Source of the DNA: Vombatus ursinus
Taxonomy: Eukaryota > Chordata > Mammalia > Diprotodontia > Vombatidae
DNA: 64,000 bases
Direction of reading: 5' to 3'
Assembly (NCBI RefSeq): GCF_900497805.2
Contig: NW_020954588.1
Span: 15,262,787-15,326,786, forward strand
Shown here: positions 39,313-51,609 of the stretch, piece by piece
Layout of the letters: the number at the start of each line of letters is the position of its first letter
Numbering within the stretch: the first letter of the stretch is position 1
Made by a program: the position numbers and the translations under genes
Notes under the pieces: model-generated
The model's input: only the letters and a program-made list of their open reading frames with translations
The model's database searches: none
What the model was told of the DNA's origin: nothing

Positions 39313-41169
39313 AAAATTTAAAACTCTGATCATTTGTATATGAAAGTGACACCACAGACATATCTCACTTGATATTATTAATTGTTGCCATTAAAACATT
39401 CCATTAGGGGAAACAAGATGACAAGGGGCAGTTATTTCCATATCAATGAAACTACAAATGAAAACATTACCATATTGATTGCTATACCCATTCCCAAACT
39501 CTCTCAACCTTTGATACAGAGAGAAGGGATTGTAGGAAAATGGCTAGGATGCAGAGGAACCCAGATACCCAGAAAATAATATAGAGGGGCTTAGAAATGC
39601 ACCATTCTGGAAAGAAAGAAAAGAATCACCTTTGTGCTCCCTTACTCAACCCAGGAATCTATAGAGGGACCCCCAGAGTCCTGCAGAGACTGCTTTAAAA
39701 AAACTAGGTGGGTCAAGGGTGAGCATGGAAGGCAGATCAAACACAGGCAACCCCTGGAGGCTTTGGACAGGTCCCACACTCTCTGAATGAACTTTACCTG
39801 AAACTTGTAGCTTCTGGAACTCAATCAGAAAGAGTAGCCTTGAGGCATGCCAGGTAAATCCAATAAGACCCTGGTGACCCTATCCCAGCAGTGGGAGAAA
39901 GGACCTAGGCAAAATACATCCTGACTAGTCCCTGAAGCTGTCAGGAATGTAGCCCCTGAGCTCAATAGTGCAGATGAAGGAACCCAGGCAAAGACTAGAG
40001 CAGGGGAAGGCTTAGAGCTCTGTAGCAAGAAAGAGTCCCCAGGCAGAGGGACCCCAAAGCAACCCCAAAGTCCTTCAAAGTTGGGGCTTACTCCAGGCTA
40101 TCATACTCATGCAGACCTTTTCCATACCAATCAGGTGCAGAGCTTGACCCAAGCAAAAGCTCCCCTCCCACCAGTCTAGGTACCTAGCTTAGGTCAACGA
40201 ACCAAAGAAAATAATGCATATCATGAGAAGATACCTTGGTTTGGGACACAGCCTGGGAATAAAACTTGAAAAGGCTAGTGACCCCAGAACAAATCCAGAA
40301 AAAACCTCAGAGAGAAAAAAAAAATCTTGCCCACAGGTATTGAAGGAGTACCTAGAAGAAATTAAATAAGAGAAATGTAATGGAAAACTTAGGGAGAAAA
40401 GAATGGCAAGAAGGACACTGTCAATCAAAGAGTAGAAAACCTTAACCAAGAACTGAATGGCCTGAAAATTAGAATAGTCCAGATAGAAAACAATTCAATA
40501 AGACAACAAAAAATGTTAAAACAAAACTAAAAGATTTAAGGGGAAGAAAAGTGTAGGAAACATAATATCAAACTGGAAAATAGTTCAAGGAGAGATAGTC
40601 TAACAATTATTATATCTAAAAAACATGATAAGAAAAAAGCTTGGATATTATATTTCAAGAAAATGTAAAAGAAAACTGCCAAGAACTCTTAAAACCAGAG
40701 GAAAAGATACAAATAGAAACAATCTACTGGTCACCTTCAGAAAGAAACACCCAAATTAAAACTCCCAGGAGTCTTATAACCAAAATCCAAAGCTTCTAGG
40801 TTAAAAGATATACTACAAGCAGTTTAAAAGGAGTTCAAATACCAAGGAGCTGCAATAAGGATAACACAAGTCCTATCAGTTGTCCATAAAGGACATAGGA
40901 TCTTTCAAAAGGCAAAAGATAAAGGTTACAAAAAGATAAAGATATACATATTATAAATAAATATAAATAAAAAGATAAAGATACAACCTGAGAGAACCTA
41001 TCCAGAAAAGTGAAGTACAATTCTATTGGAGAGAAAATGTACCTTTAATGAAATGGAGGATTTCCAAGCATTGATGATGAAAATGCCCAAACTGAGTATA
41101 AAATATGAAATGGAAGTATAGGTGCCAAAAGAAATATAGAAAAGTATGCACATATTTTTTAAAATAGAA

Positions 41170-41322
41170 TGCCCGTGTCTACAGTCATATGAAAAAGTGC
41201 TCTAAATCATTATTGATTAGAGAAATACAAATTAAAAGAACTCTAAGGTACCACCTCACACTTATCAGGTTGGCTAATACGACAGAAAAGGAAAATAATA
41301 AATATTGGAGGAGAATTGAACA
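41170..41322 (+). repeat. Displaced L1 ORF2 3' fragment inside the L1 spacer
   Basis: GTCATATGAAAAAGTGCTCT, AAATCATTATTGATTAGAGA, CACCTCACACTTATCAGGTT and TGGCTAATACGACAG belong near the ORF2 end, as at 8000-8140, yet lie between ORF1 and ORF2. Encoded motif: SLLIREIQIKRTLRYHLTLI. Confidence 0.85.
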
Positions 41323-43391
41323 CACTTACATATACATGCACATAGATTTTTGGTATAGAAATACATTGAGCTCAAAAGGGAAATAGGAAGGGAAAGGAAC
41401 AAGGGAGGGAGTAGAGAGGTGTCTAAGAATAGGCAAGATAGATAAGGGAATAGTCATAAGCAAAATGAACCCAAATGTTAGAGGAAGAAAGATGAAAGAT
41501 GGATTAATAGGAAAAGAGGAGAGAGTAAGAAAACTGGGATCATTTGTGGGGGAAGAGTGAAAGTAGAGCTGTAACAGTGAGGAAACTATTTCATTTATAA
41601 GATTACAAGCAAAATCCCTCTCTTCTACCATTTTTTATTTGCAAAGAGGAAGGTGGGAGCAAAGAGGAGGAAAATACAAGCAAATAGAATGGAAGAAAAT
41701 GCATAATTAATAATCACAACTGTGAATGTAAGTAGAGAGATCTTACCCGTAAAATGGAAGAAATTAGCAGAATGGATTAGAAAGCAGAATTTAACAATAT
41801 GTTTTAAGCTATTAAAACTTAAAACTTCACTAAGACTTTTGGGACAATGTACAGACATGATAAAAAGAGATAAGCAAGGAAATTACATTATGCTTAAAGG
41901 TACCAAAGATAACAAATCAATATCATTACTATATACACATATTTGCATCCATATGAATACTTAAATAAAAGTTATTAGAACTGGGGGGAGAAATAAACAG
42001 CAAAACCATAATAGTGGAGGAACTTAATGTATCCTAGACAAGGCCTAGACAAATTTAACCAAAAAATAGACAAGAAAGTATTAAAGTATCTGAATAGAAT
42101 TTTAGAAAAATAGAGATGATAGATCTCTAGCTACATAGCACCTTTAGAAAAACCAACCATGCCTTGGGGCATGAAGACCTTACTAAAAATGCAGAAAAGT
42201 AGAAATATTTAACACATCATTTACTGATTACAATTCAACAAAATTATATTCAATAAAGCATCTATAAAAGAAGGATTAAAAAGTAATTGGAGACTAAACA
42301 TCATTCTAAAGGACTGGTGGGTCAGAGATGAAATTATAGAAACAGTAGAAAACTTCATCAAAGTGAATTACAATAATGAAACAATATGCCAAAACTTTTA
42401 AGATACAACTAAACAATTCTAAGGGAAAACTTTATATACCTAAATACATTCATTAACAAAAGAGAGAAAGAACAAATCAATGAATTGGGCATACAATTAA
42501 CAAGAAATAAAATACCCACCACTAAATAACAAAATAGGAATTGTGAAAATTAAAGAAGAAACTAATAAAATTAAAAGGAAAATGACCATTGGATTGATAA
42601 ATAAAACTAAAAGCTGGGTTTTTTTTTCTTTGGGAAAAACCAATAAAATAAACAATTAGTTAATCTGATTGTTTTTAAAGATGGAGGAAAACCAGTTTAT
42701 ATGGAAAATGAAAAAAAAACTCACATAGTTGAACAGGAAATAAAGGAAATAATCAGAAACTATTTTACCCAATTATATGTTAATAAAACTAAACACACAA
42801 ATATAAAATGCCTAAATCAACAAAATAAGAAACAGAATATTTAAATAACCTAATATTAGAAAAGGCAATTGAATAAGTCATAAATGAGCTCCCCCTGCAA
42901 AAAAAAAGATAGATTTACCAAGGGAAGTCGATTCTATCAAATATTCAAAGAATAATTAATATCAATATAACATAAACTATCTAAAATAATATGAAAAGTA
43001 GGAATTTTTCAAATATCTTTCTATAATACAAATATGGTCTTGAAATCTAAACCTCAAGAGACAAAACAGTGAAGGAAAACAAAAGACTAAAATCCATAGT
43101 GAACATTAATGCAAAATTTCGTATATGTATGTGTGTGCATAAATGCATATGTAATACCAGGTTGGGTTTATACCAGGAATGCAGGGTTGCTTCAACATAA
43201 GGAAGACTATAATCCTAATAAACCATTTTAATAACATAAATAATAAAAATCATAAGTTTACATCAATGGATGATGAATAGGATTTTGATGAAATCCAACA
43301 CATATTTCTGTTAAAAACTCTAAAAAGCATAGGAATAAATGTACTTTTTCTTAATATAATAAATAATATCTATCTAAATGCAAGATAAATC

Positions 43392-43442
43392 AACAATCAA
43401 TATTTATTAAGCTCCTACTATGTGCCAGGCAATGTGCTACAT
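43392..43442 (-). repeat. Short L2 tip inside L1 ORF2
   Basis: ATCAATATTTATTAAGCTCC, then TACTATGTGCCAGGCAATGT: about 50 bases of the extreme L2 3' end in reverse, with L1 on both sides. Confidence 0.75.
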
Positions 43443-44671
43443 TATTAGCATTATTCCAAACATTATATGTAGAGAAGAAAAGTTAGAAGTCTTTCCATTA
43501 AGAGTTGATATAAAGCATAAATGCCCATTTTCACTTCTAATATAGTGCTAGACGTACTAGCTATAGTGATAATAAAGGAATAAGATACTGAGGGAGTAAA
43601 TATAGGCAAAGAAGAAACAAAAATATCACCTCTTGAAGATAATATGATGATGTACTTTGAGAACCCTGGAGAGTGAAGTGTAAATTAATTAAAATAATAA
43701 TTTCACCAAAGTCACAGCATAAAAATAAATCCACACAAATAATCAGCATTCCTATATATAAAATCAATAAAATCCAGCAAGAAGATCTGGGAAGAGAATT
43801 CTATCGGAGTATCTATTTTACCAAGATTTAATCAGGGCCTATATGAATCCATCTATAAAACACTCTTTGCAGAACTAAATCAGATCTAAAGAATTAAAGA
43901 AACTTTAGCTGCTCATGTGTATATCAAGCCAGTACAATACAATGTCATTCTTACCTAAATTAATTTACTTATTCAGTGCTGTAGCAGTCAAAATGCCAAA
44001 GGAATATTTTATAGAGCTAGAAAAATGAAAACAAAATTCATATAGTGAACAAAAGGCCAAGAATCTCAAGGGGGAGTTCCATCACTTGCATATATCAAAC
44101 TACAATTTAAAGCAGCGATCATTAAAATTGTTTGGTACTGGTTAAAAGAGAGAGAGAGAGGTCGATCAGTGGAACACAGTGGGCTCATAACATACACGAT
44201 AGCATAGTGTTTGACGATGGCGGGAGGATTCATCATATGACAAAAACTTCTAGGAAAACCAGATTGCAATCTGACAGAAATTATGTTCAGACCACAACAT
44301 GCCAAGATGAGCTCCAAAAAGATAGCTTAGATGTAAAAAGTTACGTAATAAACAAATTAGAGGAGCAAGAAAGAAATTAGATTTTGGATCTATGGGTAGG
44401 GGAAGGGTTAATGACTAAGGAAGTGAGAGAGAAGATCATGGAAGATAAAATGGACAATTTTGATTACACAAAAATAAAAAGGCTTTGCAGAAACAGATCT
44501 AACAGAGCAAACATTAGCAGAACAGTTAAGAGGAAAAAATCTTTGCAGAAAGTCTTTCCAATAAAGGTCTCATTTCTAAGATATATGAAGAACTGATTCA
44601 AATTTATGACTAGGAACCATTTCCCAAATGATAAATGGTCAAAGGATATGAAATGCAAACTAAAACAGCTT

Positions 44672-44776
44672 TGATTTTGTACCTACTATATGCCAAGCAC
44701 TGTGCTAAGCATTGTGAATACAAATACAATAAAGAAAAAGTCCCTACCCTCAAGGAGCTTACAATCTAAGAATTTA
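44672..44776 (-). repeat. L2 LINE 3' end
   Basis: TACTATATGCCAAGCACTGT, CTAAGCATTGTGAATACAAA, CCTACCCTCAAGGAGCTTAC. It abuts the deleted end of the large L1. Confidence 0.9.
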
Positions 44777-44796
44777 CAAATTACTTACAGTCTCAC

Positions 44797-44985
44797 TGTT
44801 TGTTCTTCATTCTCCAAGAGGACCATGACATCAGGAAGGTGATGTCATTACTTGCAAGTGAATTGGATTTAAGGGAAGGAGGGCTGTGCAAAGTCACCAG
44901 CCTCACTCTCTTCTCAGGAGCCATTTGGTTCCAGTGTCAAGACATAGAGCAGGATGATTGGACATGGCCCCCACTTACAACCTAA
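44797..44985 (+). repeat. Unnamed recurring repeat (family U), forward copy
   Basis: GTTTGTTCTTCATTCTCCAA, GAGGACCATGACATCAGGAA, GTCATTACTTGCAAGTGAAT, GGGCTGTGCAAAGTCACCAG and GACATAGAGCAGGATGATTG. It extends the shorter copies near 11 and 16.8 kb. Confidence 0.75.
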
Positions 44986-45004
44986 ATAAAAAAAGAAAAG
45001 AGGA

Positions 45005-45440
45005 ATAGGATCTATGTATGCAAAAATATTTCTACAGAAGCTGTTTATATGGTAGACAAATTAATCAGCTATGCTATTGGGGAATGTGGTATATGGATGT
45101 AACAGAATATTATTACTCCATTTAAAAAAGGATGAAATGGACAGTTTCAGAGGAAAGGCAAAATATTTTTATGAATTGATAAAGATTGAAATGAGCATAA
45201 GTAGGAATGTAATTTAAAATGATAACATTATAGAGAAAAATCAGCTTTGAAAAACTTTAGAATTCTGATGGATGCAATGATAAACCATGAGTCCAAGAGA
45301 ATGAAGATGAAATACCCCACTTTCCTCCTGACAGAGGTGATAAACTTAAAATGCAGAAAGATTTGTCAGATTGTGCAGCTGAGTAGGGCTTCATTTATTT
45401 ATTTATTTTAATTTGCTCAGTAGGAGTGGGGAGGTATAGT
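45005..45440 (+). repeat. Older L1 3' end
   Basis: ATGCAAAAATATTTCTACAG, GGGGAATGTGGTATATGGAT, GTAACAGAATATTATTACTC, ACCATGAGTCCAAGAGAATG and CTTTCCTCCTGACAGAGGTG. The order follows an older marsupial L1 subfamily. Confidence 0.7.
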
Positions 45441-45444
45441 GGGA

Positions 45445-45900
45445 CATTAATTAAAAAAAACATAGTATGTTTATTGTATGATACATCACATTTACTTCAA
45501 TAAAATTTATTGCTGTTGAGAGGTCTTAGAAGTAAAGTTGGGACCAGAACTATACTGTCAAAGAAAAATGGTGACAATACATTGGATCATCTTGCAATTA
45601 AAAAAAAAAGGTATTTTAGTGCACTGCCTTAAAGGAGTAAGACTACCATTGATACAATTATTATTAAGAATGAACTGGGAGTATTTATTTAAAAAAATAA
45701 TGTGGTAAGTGCACAAGATTCAAAGTGAATACCATTTGTATTTTTAAAACAATGTATTGCTAAGATCTGAATTTAAAAAAAAAACCTTTGATATTGGCGC
45801 ACCTGAATAACTTTCTGCTACTGCCAGGCAGATGCCCAAGAATACTGGGAACAGCAACCCCCTCTCCAGTCTATCTGTCATTCAGCTGTCAAACTGATCT
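45445..45900. other. AT-rich intergenic stretch, nothing recognised
   Basis: About 450 bases with several A runs. No supportable feature. Confidence 0.5.
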
Positions 45901-45903
45901 TCC

Positions 45904-47071
45904 TGAATTTATGACCAAAGAAGAGATAGAGAACATTACGAAATGCAAAATGGATAACTTTGATTACTTTAAATTAAAAAAGATTTTGCACAAATAAAGC
46001 CAATGCAACCAAAATTAGAAGGGAAGCAGAAAGCTGAGAAATAATTTTTATAGCCAGTGTCTCTGATAAAAGCTTCATTTCCAAAATATATAGAGAACTG
46101 GATCAAATTTATAAGAATACAAGTCATTCCCCAATTGATAAAGGGTCAAAGGATATGAGCAGGCAGTTTTCAGATGAAACCATCTATAGTCATATGAAAA
46201 ATTGCTCTGAATCACTATTGATTAGTGATATACAAATTAAAACAACTCTGGGGTACCACATTATACCTAACAGATTGGCTAACATGACAAAACAGGAAAA
46301 TGAAAAATGTTGGAGAAGATGTGAGAAAATTAGAACTTCTAATGCATTGTTAGTGGAGTTGTGAACTGATCCAACCATTCCCAAGGGCAATATGGAACTA
46401 TGCCCAAAGGGTTATAAAACTGTGCATACCCTTTGATTCAGCAATACCACTTCTAGGTCTCTATCCCAAAGAGATCATAAAAAAGGGAAAAGGACCCACA
46501 TATACAAAAATATTTATAGCAGCTCTTTTTGTGGTGGCCAAGAATTAGGAATTGAGGGGATGCCCATCAATAGGAGAATGGCTGAACAAGTTGTGGTATA
46601 TGAATGTAATGAAATATTATTGTTCCATAAGAAATGATGAGCAGGTGGACTTCAGAAAAACCTGGAAAGACTTACATGAACTATGCTGAGTGAAGTGAGC
46701 AGAACTAGATCATTGTGCACAGCACCACTGCGCAATGACCAGCTTTGATAGACTTAGCTCTTCTCAGCAATACAATGATCTAAGACAACTCCAAAAGACT
46801 CATGGTGGAAAATGCTATCCACATCCAGAGAAAGAACTATGGAGTTTGAATGCAGATTGAAGCATACTATTTTTCCTTTTTTTTTTCTTTCTCATGGTTT
46901 TTCCCTTTGATTGTATTTCTTCTTTACAACATGACTAAGGTGGAAATATGTTTAATATGATTGTACATGTATGGCCTATATCAGATTGAATGCCATCTTG
47001 AGGAGGGGGGAGGGGGAGGGGAAAGAGGGGGAGAAAATTCAAAACTCAAAATATATAAAAGTGAATGTTGA
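45904..47071 (+). mobile_element. L1 LINE 3' end (marsupial type)
   Basis: The ORF2 part starts at GAATTTATGACCAAAGAAGA. It includes MSRQFSDETIYSHMKNCSES (from 46155) and a second cysteine motif (CWRRCEK), then frameshifts. The 3' UTR runs through TTTGAATGCAGATTGAAGCA, a G-rich run (47000-47033) and AAAGTGAATGTTG, then meets a SINE. Closest relatives here are the 7517-8810 and 9056-9785 copies. Confidence 0.93.
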
Positions 47072-47222
47072 GGGGCAGGTAGGTGGCTCAGTGGATAGAG
47101 CACCGGCCCTGAAGTCAGGAGGACCTGGGTTCAAATCTGGCCTCTGACCAAACACTTGACACTTACTAGCTGTGTGACCCTGGGCAAGTCACTTAACCCC
47201 AATTGCCTCACCAAAAAATAAA
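47072..47222 (+). repeat. Poly(A)-type MIR-like SINE at the L1 3' end
   Basis: GGGGCAGGTAGGTGGCTCAG, GAAGTCAGGAGGACCTGGGT, GTGTGACCCTGGGCAAGTCA and CCCCAATTGCCTCACCAAAA. It is near consensus. It stands where the L1 A-rich tail would begin. Confidence 0.92.
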
Positions 47223-47245
47223 ACAAAACAACAAACACAAATTTT

Positions 47246-47458
47246 GGGACAGCTAGGTGGCACAGTGGATAGATTCAAATGCAGCCTCAGACACATAACA
47301 CTTACTAGCTGTGTGAGCCTGGGCAAGTCACTTAACCCTCTTTTCCTCAGTTTCCTTATCTGTAAAATGAACTGGAGAAGGAAATAGCAAACCTCTCCAG
47401 TTTTCCAAGAAAACTCCAAATGGGGTCACGAAGAATCAGACACAATTGAACAACAATA
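47246..47458 (+). repeat. MAR1-type SINE with deleted head section
   Basis: GGGACAGCTAGGTGGCACAG goes straight to GATTCAAATGCAGCCTCAG, so about 25 bases between A and B boxes are missing. The RTE-type tail is complete (GAACTGGAGAAGGAAATAGC, CAAATGGGGTCACGAAGAAT, GAACAACAATAAA). Confidence 0.92.
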
Positions 47459-47464
47459 AATGTT

Positions 47465-48245
47465 TGTTGACTAACTGACTAGAACTGGGTTTTAGGATTT
47501 TATGACACAAAGATAGAATTTGGTTCTCACATGTTAATAATGTTAGTGAGAAGCTATGTTCTTTGTGTCTAATGTTACATGAGGTATTCTTGTACCGAGC
47601 TTTTCTCGTAGGTTAAATAGTTACAGGTGTTTTTTCAGTTAGCAGTGGGGGGTTTGCCCTACTTCATTCATAGCCAGCCTTGTGACCAATAATATACTTA
47701 AAAAGAAAAATAAAAGATGGAGGTTAGGAATACATTTTCTGGACATGGATTAGGGGAAAAAAAACCTGCCAAATAATTGGGCTATGGTGGGACCAACACA
47801 TCAATCTAAACGCATCTTTAGCAATAAATCATATCCCAGGAAGCTACCTAATCAGGACCAGAGTTTGGCTTCATATTAACCAAGGCAATTTGGGAAGACT
47901 ATGCTGTGAGAATGAATGAGGTCACCTCACAATCTCTGTGTAATCCCTGGAAACTTACAGCCCTCTGGGCTCTAGAAAGACACTATTCTGTGTTCATTTC
48001 ATGACAAAAGTAGAGTTTTATTAGGTTCAGGCCCATTCAAGCCACAGGGAAGATGGAGCCCATTCTACTTTACACCTCATCAACTAGATACGAAATCTGC
48101 TATAAATTCCAGTTAAATTACGAAAACTGGCAAAAGAATCAATAGTGAGTCCTGCTCATTACACTGGAGATGATGGCAGTTAGGGGAGGAAAACCACCTG
48201 ATTTATAAAGTGGGAGAAATCAAAAGACATCCCAGTAAAAGGCAT
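47465..48245. other. Repeat-poor stretch
   Basis: About 780 bases with no recognised transposon and no protein-like frame. Candidate conserved non-coding DNA only by absence of repeats. Confidence 0.35.
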
Positions 48246-48249
48246 AGAG

Positions 48250-48362
48250 CTAGAACTAACCATGCTGAGCCTCAGTTTCCTCTATTTATAAAATGAGACC
48301 GGGACTAGATGATATCAGAAATTGCCACTAGCTCTAAATGCTAATGCCCTATGATCCACGGC
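48250..48362 (+). repeat. MIR-body SINE 3' part with CR1/L3-like end
   Basis: GAGCCTCAGTTTCCTCTATT, TATAAAATGAGACCGGGACT and AGATGATATC, then CTCTAAATGC and CTATGATCC. Confidence 0.75.
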
Positions 48363-48364
48363 CC

Positions 48365-48905
48365 GCAGCAAGCAATGAAGCACCTGTCTAGGTCATTCAG
48401 ACCCAAGCCTGCTTCTGCTTTCTCATTTTCCTCCTGACCTCTTTGAAATTTGAGAATGAGTGGTCTTAGTTCAATGGTTCCTACTCCTTCCTTCCTGTTG
48501 ACAGGAGGATCTGCTTATTTCTGAATTATCCAGGGAGGCAAGCTTTTGATCTGCATTCTTTAAAAACAATTGTCACTTTGGTCATGGGTTCAGGGTTGGC
48601 TTCATCATTGGAAGATGTGAGCAACAGGCCTGTTTGTTATTGTAACCCGAGTACCACCCTTTGATATTACACCCCTGCCAAGGAGGTGAAAACAGTGGGA
48701 GTCTGACTGACTGGCTGGCTTAATCCTCAGGGTGAACACCCCCTTGGAATGGGTACGATAACAAAGGACAATAGCCCAGTTTGATTGTGATTTTAGGGGT
48801 ATTGGGAAGGGCCCTGTGCCCCTACACAATACTTCATCGACCTACTGAGCTAATGGCTGAAATTCTTTAACTGGGAACAAAGCCTTTTATTCTCCAATCA
48901 GATAA
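48365..48905. other. Repeat-poor stretch
   Basis: About 540 bases, nothing recognised. Confidence 0.4.
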
Positions 48906-48911
48906 GAAATC

Positions 48912-49060
48912 AGTCAATCAATTGAGTGTTTATTAAACATCTGCTTTGTGCCAGGCACTGTTGCTGAGGGCTCTGGATAAAGATCCAAGGAAGGAAATAA
49001 TCACTGCTCCCAAGGAATTTACATTTTAATGGATGGAGAGAGACAATCCATCTGTCTGTG
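48912..49060 (-). repeat. L2 LINE 3' UTR, probably the end of the long L2
   Basis: TCAATTGAGTGTTTATTAAA, TTTGTGCCAGGCACTGTTGC and CAAGGAATTTACATTTTAAT. It lies in the right order and strand to be the 3' end of the element at 49385-51600, separated by AT-rich and TG simple repeats. Confidence 0.8.
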
Positions 49061-49273
49061 TATGTGCATAGATGTGTAAATATATGTATGTATACATATA
49101 TTCTCTTTATATTTATTCCGCATAGACTGAGTATGTATATTATCATACTTACATAAGTACATACTTGTAATTATGGGTTTCTAAGTATAAAATATATTAT
49201 TACACTTATCTATAAAAGCTATGTGGAATACATACATATGTATACATGTCTATGTATATACAGACTGTATGCA

Positions 49274-49280
<7 letters not shown>

Positions 49281-49322
<42 letters not shown>
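49281..49322. repeat. (TG)n microsatellite
   Basis: About 21 TG units within the L2 3' region. Confidence 0.95.
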
Positions 49323-49325
<3 letters not shown>

Positions 49326-49384
49326 AAATGATGTTGCACCTTGAAGGAAGTCAGGGATTCTATGAGGTGGAGTTGACAAAAAAA

Positions 49385-50649
49385 GTTAATTTTGGGCAGA
49401 GGGCACAACCAGTGCAAAGTCATGGAGATAGGAGATGTATTTTCCTGTGTGAAGAACAGAGACAAGGCCAGTTTGACTGAACTGAAGACTAGAGGAGGGA
49501 GATTAGGTTGGGGAGAGGTTTTCAAGGGCTTTAAATGCTACACAGAGGTGTTTGTTTTGGGTTCTAGAGTCAATAGGGAGTTACTTGTGGTTACTGGATA
49601 AAGGAATGACATGGTTGGATCTGCCTTATAGGAAAATCATTTTGGCAACAGTTTGGAGGAAGAATTGAAGTAGGGAGAGAGACTTGAGCTAGGGAGACCA
49701 ATTAGAAGGCTACTGTGGTAATTCAGGCAGGAGATGATGAGGGCCTAACCTATCTATGGCTGGGGGCTGAGTGATTAGAGAGAAAGGAGGATTAGAAGAG
49801 AGGGGTGTTGTAGAAGTAGAAATGGGAAAATTTCACAATTGATTGGATGGGAAGATGGGAAAGAGTGAGAAGTTGAGGATAACACTAAGGTTATGAATCT
49901 TGGAGACTGGAATAGTAGAGATGCCTTCAACAGAAGAGGGGTGCATTTGTGGGAAAGGTTAACCAGTCCTAGTTTGGACGTGTTGAGGTTGAGATGGCTC
50001 TAAGATATGCAGTTTGAAATGTCTAGCAGACAATTAATGATACAAGCTGGAAGCTGGGGGGGGGGGGGAATACTAGGGCTGGATACATAGACTCAGGAGG
50101 TATTAGCATAGAGATGACAGCTCAACTTGGCAGCTGATGAAGTCACCAGGAAATAGTGTAGAAAGAGAAGAGTAGGGGGCCTAGGACAGAGACTTGAGGA
50201 ACACCCACAGTTGAGAAGCAAGATCCAAATGCTGAAGCAGCAAAGATTAGAGACAGATAGGAGAACCAGGAAAGAGCAATGTCACAAAAGCTGAGGGAGG
50301 AGAGAGCATGTATCCTGGAGGACAGACTGGTTAGCAATGTCAAGTATAAGAGATAGGCTGAGAAGGATGAGGACTGAAAATAGGCTATCTGAATTGACAA
50401 TTAAGAGATCACTGGTAACTGAAAAGAAAGTAGTTTCAGGTGAGTGAAGTTAGAAGTCAGCAAAGGGTTGAAAAAATGAGAGAAGATGTAGTAGAGACAG
50501 AGAATATATACAGCTTTTTTTTTTAGAGGTTTGGCTGAGAAAAGAGATATAGGAAAATAGCTTGAGGGCTGATACGATCTAGTGAAGTTTTTTTTAAATA
50601 ATGAAGGAGATTTGGACATGTTTGAAGATAGCAGGGAAGGGGGGGTGGG

Positions 50650-50707
<58 letters not shown>

Positions 50708-51600
50708 TGAGGTTGCAATCTGGTGCTGGTACAATGGCAGGGGATAGGATCAAGGATACCTTTAGAGGAGCTGGCCTGGACAAAGGAGAAGGGGGAGGGG
50801 AGGAGAGGTCAGGGAACAATGTCAAGGGGTTTCTAGATGAGGAGGGAAGAAGAGAGTCTTATGCTAAATGGACTCAATTTTCTCGTTTAGGAGCTGAGGT
50901 CCTTAGTGGTGAAAAAGGGAGGAGATGGAGTGTGGTAGGCTTAAGGAGAAGAGAAGGTTTAGCAAAGTACTTGTGGGGAGTGAGATGGGGAATCGATTAG
51001 GGAAAAACAAATGGAACATCTTGCTGTGTTTAGAGTAGGTTTCAGGATTAAAGGAGAATGAAGAATTGGAACTTAGGGCTTTTAAGGGTACATCAACATG
51101 AAGGTTGAAGGCTCCTGGTGTTAGGGCAGGATTTGGAGAAGACAGGAAGATACTAAGTCAGCTGCAAAACTCCCTGAGAAAGGAGGGAATATCACAGAGG
51201 GGCTAGTATGCAACAGACAGTATAATCTGGAATGCATGATGTTAAAGGGGAAACAGTCCAGAAATGTCAATGGGAGCAAAGAGTATTCTGATTTTCACTC
51301 CAAGATCAGTATGTGAGTGAGTGTGGGTGAAGGTCAGTCAACAGCACAGAAGAGGGCTAGGAATATAATGTCATCAGGGCAGAGCTGGGTTTCAGAGAGG
51401 TCTGAAAGTGTGAAAGAAGGATTCAAAACAAAGGGAAATTCATTCACTAGGACTTTCAGAGGGCACAATGGCAGGGTTGACATGGAACATGGGTAGATTA
51501 GTATTGAAGGGGAGGAAGATGAGAGATCAGGACTTAGGGGTTGGGAAAAGTTTTCTGCTAAGTGACTGGTAGTTAATTAATATAAGGATAAAGAGAGAAA
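49385..51600 (-). mobile_element. Long L2 LINE with recognisable reverse transcriptase
   Basis: L2 is an ancient CR1-clade LINE, usually met as short 3' ends. Here much of ORF2 can be followed on the minus strand. 50143-50400 encodes the RT passage SFCDIALSWFSYLSL and VGVPQVSVLGPLLFSFYTIS, matching L2/CR1 'ALSWF.SYL' and 'GVPQGSVLGPLLF'. Upstream, VYILCLYYIFSHFFNPLLTS fits the 'RV.Y.RCL.FLSSHSLLNPLQSG' part. 49385-50100 holds the RT end and C-terminus (CAAGGGCTTTAAATGCTACA, GAGACCAATTAGAAGGCTAC, GTTTGGACGTGTTGAGGTTG). 51000-51600 looks like the endonuclease part. A GA tract lies inside, and frames are broken. Confidence 0.88.
50652..50705. repeat. (GA)n microsatellite inside L2
   Basis: About 27 GA units after a G-rich run. 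Serine/leucine-rich minus-strand frames across it come from the repeat. Confidence 0.95.
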
Positions 51601-51609
51601 CAGGTAGTA

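Larger units (their letters stand above)
39530..44660 (+). mobile_element. Long, decayed L1 LINE (5' region, ORF1, spacer, ORF2)
   Basis: The largest element in the window. About 39530-40290 is a 5' region. About 40300-41150 is ORF1-like (CAATCAAAGAGTAGAAAACC, GATACAAATAGAAACAATCT, TACCAAGGAGCTGCAATAAG). About 41330-41690 is a purine-rich spacer. About 41690-44650 is ORF2: endonuclease start (CTGTGAATGTAAGTAGAGAG), reverse-transcriptase passages (GGTTTATACCAGGAATGCAG near 43165; AAATAAATCCACACAAATAA near 43724), and TTTGGTACTGGTTAAAAG near 44130. It has many stops, frameshifts and deletions and no long frame. The 3' end is lost by an internal deletion near 44650. Confidence 0.85.
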
